This document shows, in pieces, positions 52,768 to 53,189 of a DNA stretch of 53,189 nucleotides; the stretch's first letter is position 1; each line of letters starts with the position of its first letter. Under the pieces are notes generated by a model. It did not search any database. It saw only the letters and a list, made by a program, of their open reading frames with translations, and was not told where the DNA came from. This DNA comes from Labilibaculum manganireducens. Lineage in GTDB: Bacteria > Bacteroidota > Bacteroidia > Bacteroidales > Marinifilaceae. The DNA is taken from positions 1-53,189 of the forward strand of contig NZ_MVDE01000035.1 in NCBI RefSeq assembly GCF_002843385.1, read 5' to 3'. The position numbers were made by a program, and so were the translations under genes.

Positions 52768-52859
52768 TGTTTTATCCTTTCGTTTTTTAAAATTAACAAA
52801 ACATTATTTAGAACACTGATTTTTACTTCTCAGAATAGTTCCAAATAAAGGATAAAACA
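52768..52859 (-). repeat. Inverted repeat at the right edge of the array, possible attC/attI
   Basis: Perfect 13-bp arms TGTTTTATCCTTT (52768-52780) and AAAGGATAAAACA (52847-52859), 66 bp apart. Minus sense it runs CCAACTATGTTTTATCC...AAAGGATAAAACACTTTT, then ACG-TT into cassette H. It has the AAC...CG-TT frame of an attC-like site, so another cassette or the attachment site lies to its right. Confidence 0.55.
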
Positions 52860-53066
52860 TAGTTGGACAATGCCGCCGGAGCTATGGGTATTTAATTGTT
52901 TTGTTTTTTCGCAAGAGGTTTCGGACCTTCTGTTTGATGTGTAAGTTAGGAAACCAGAGTGTTTCATAAGGATTTTTTGCTTTGAATAATGCATAGTTTA
53001 CCCTTTTAGCTTATGCTATTAAATTTACTTTTTAAAATTCAAAGAACTTTTTGATCACCCAATCGA
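52860..53066. other. Short non-coding stretch before the transposase fragment
   Basis: No ORF is supported. It lies between the inverted repeat and the end of an IS91-like transposase, and may contain the terminal end of that element; no end sequence was recognised with confidence. Confidence 0.4.
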
Positions 53067-53189
53067 TCAGGTTTCTGGTTTTGGCAAAGCTCTGCATAAA
53101 ATTCTGCCTTTTTTACATTTCGGGCAATGGCTTACGTCTTTACCTGTGAGTAAAGAGTAAACTTCAATGGCTGATAATCCCTCGTATTC
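53067..53189 (-). CDS. C-terminal end of a transposase, probably IS91-like
   Basis: 41 codons to TGA at 53067, open to the window edge. The C-terminus reads EYEGLSAIEVYSLLTGKDVS then HCPKCKKGRILCRALPKPET, with a CPKC zinc-ribbon-like pair and a later Cys. IS91-family (HUH) transposases in Bacteroidota commonly end like this, but the catalytic region is outside the window. A rolling-circle element beside the array could have moved it. Confidence 0.5.
   Translation of the reverse strand, partial: EYEGLSAIEVYSLLTGKDVSHCPKCKKGRILCRALPKPET

Larger units (their letters stand above)
36870..52859 (-). mobile_element. Integron-like gene-cassette array (no integrase in window)
   Basis: At least eight consecutive units, all with genes on the minus strand. 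Each unit begins (minus-strand sense) with a unit-specific sequence opening GTT (one opens ATT), and ends with its near-complement closing AAC: 36956/38149, 40669/41810, 41920/42699, 43195/44021, 44134/44680, 44911/45504, 45685/48648, 48766/52760. Units are separated by imperfect palindromes with arms of the form AAC-ACGYGGTATA...GCGGG and CCGCAC...CATAYACNNAACG-TT. This fits integron logic: a cassette's own attC R'' pairs with its own leading TTRRRY. Left to right the genes are nuclease-like, serine hydrolase, unknown, SseB, two membrane proteins, PHP-ATPase and a DarT/ARH/helicase trio. Confidence 0.7.

Overview
The window looks like a chromosome segment of an AT-rich Bacteroidota, probably a marine Marinifilaceae/Marinilabiliales-type organism. 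The evidence is large SprB/HYR/PA14/GEVED secreted proteins, an rSAM/lipoprotein pair, TAnnTTTG-type -7 boxes and typical gene families (LptF/G permease, PASTA protein, biotin-dependent acyl-CoA carboxylase). The taxonomic placement is inference; the phylum-level call is firmer.

Region 1 (1-9385, minus): three related secreted multidomain adhesin-like genes, the first cut by the window edge. The two complete ones end in the same short tail GIYHE, written with different codons, and have no recognisable T9SS C-terminal domain. Region 2 (9507-36406) is mostly housekeeping: HAD phosphatase, dnaB, ispE, acyl-CoA carboxylase beta subunit plus biotin carrier, LptF/G permease, tgt, a glycosyltransferase, an ECF sigma factor, rsmG, rpmH, PASTA protein, rluD-type pseudouridine synthase, ddl, gcvP, metallo-hydrolase, thpR, elbB, an rSAM/lipoprotein pair, a DUF4294 protein and gamma-glutamyltransferase. 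Set in it are a promoter-to-terminator structured RNA candidate (10331-10527), a triplicated repeat carrying synonymously diverged copies of the 3' end of the neighbouring gene (10580-11424), and two MITE-like repeats.

Region 3 (about 36.9-52.9 kb) is the unusual part. At least eight units, all with genes on the minus strand, are each bounded by their own inverted repeat (9-15 bp, outermost bases GTT/AAC in nearly all). They are separated by long imperfect palindromes with shared arm motifs. This is the architecture of an integron gene-cassette array (attC sites); no integrase lies in the window. Two RT-less group II introns sit at the same place in the L' arm of two attC-like sites. Removing them in silico restores arms matching the undisturbed sites. 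An IS4-family element has landed in one intron. Cargo: a PD-(D/E)xK nuclease-like protein, a lipoprotein serine hydrolase, an unknown 111-aa protein, an SseB-family protein, two small membrane proteins, a PHP-ATPase fusion of the kind found in defence loci, and a three-gene cassette of SF1 helicase + DarT-like ADP-ribosyltransferase + ARH-type ADP-ribosyl hydrolase. That last cassette is the best candidate for an undescribed toxin-antitoxin/defence system. An IS91-like transposase fragment touches the right edge.
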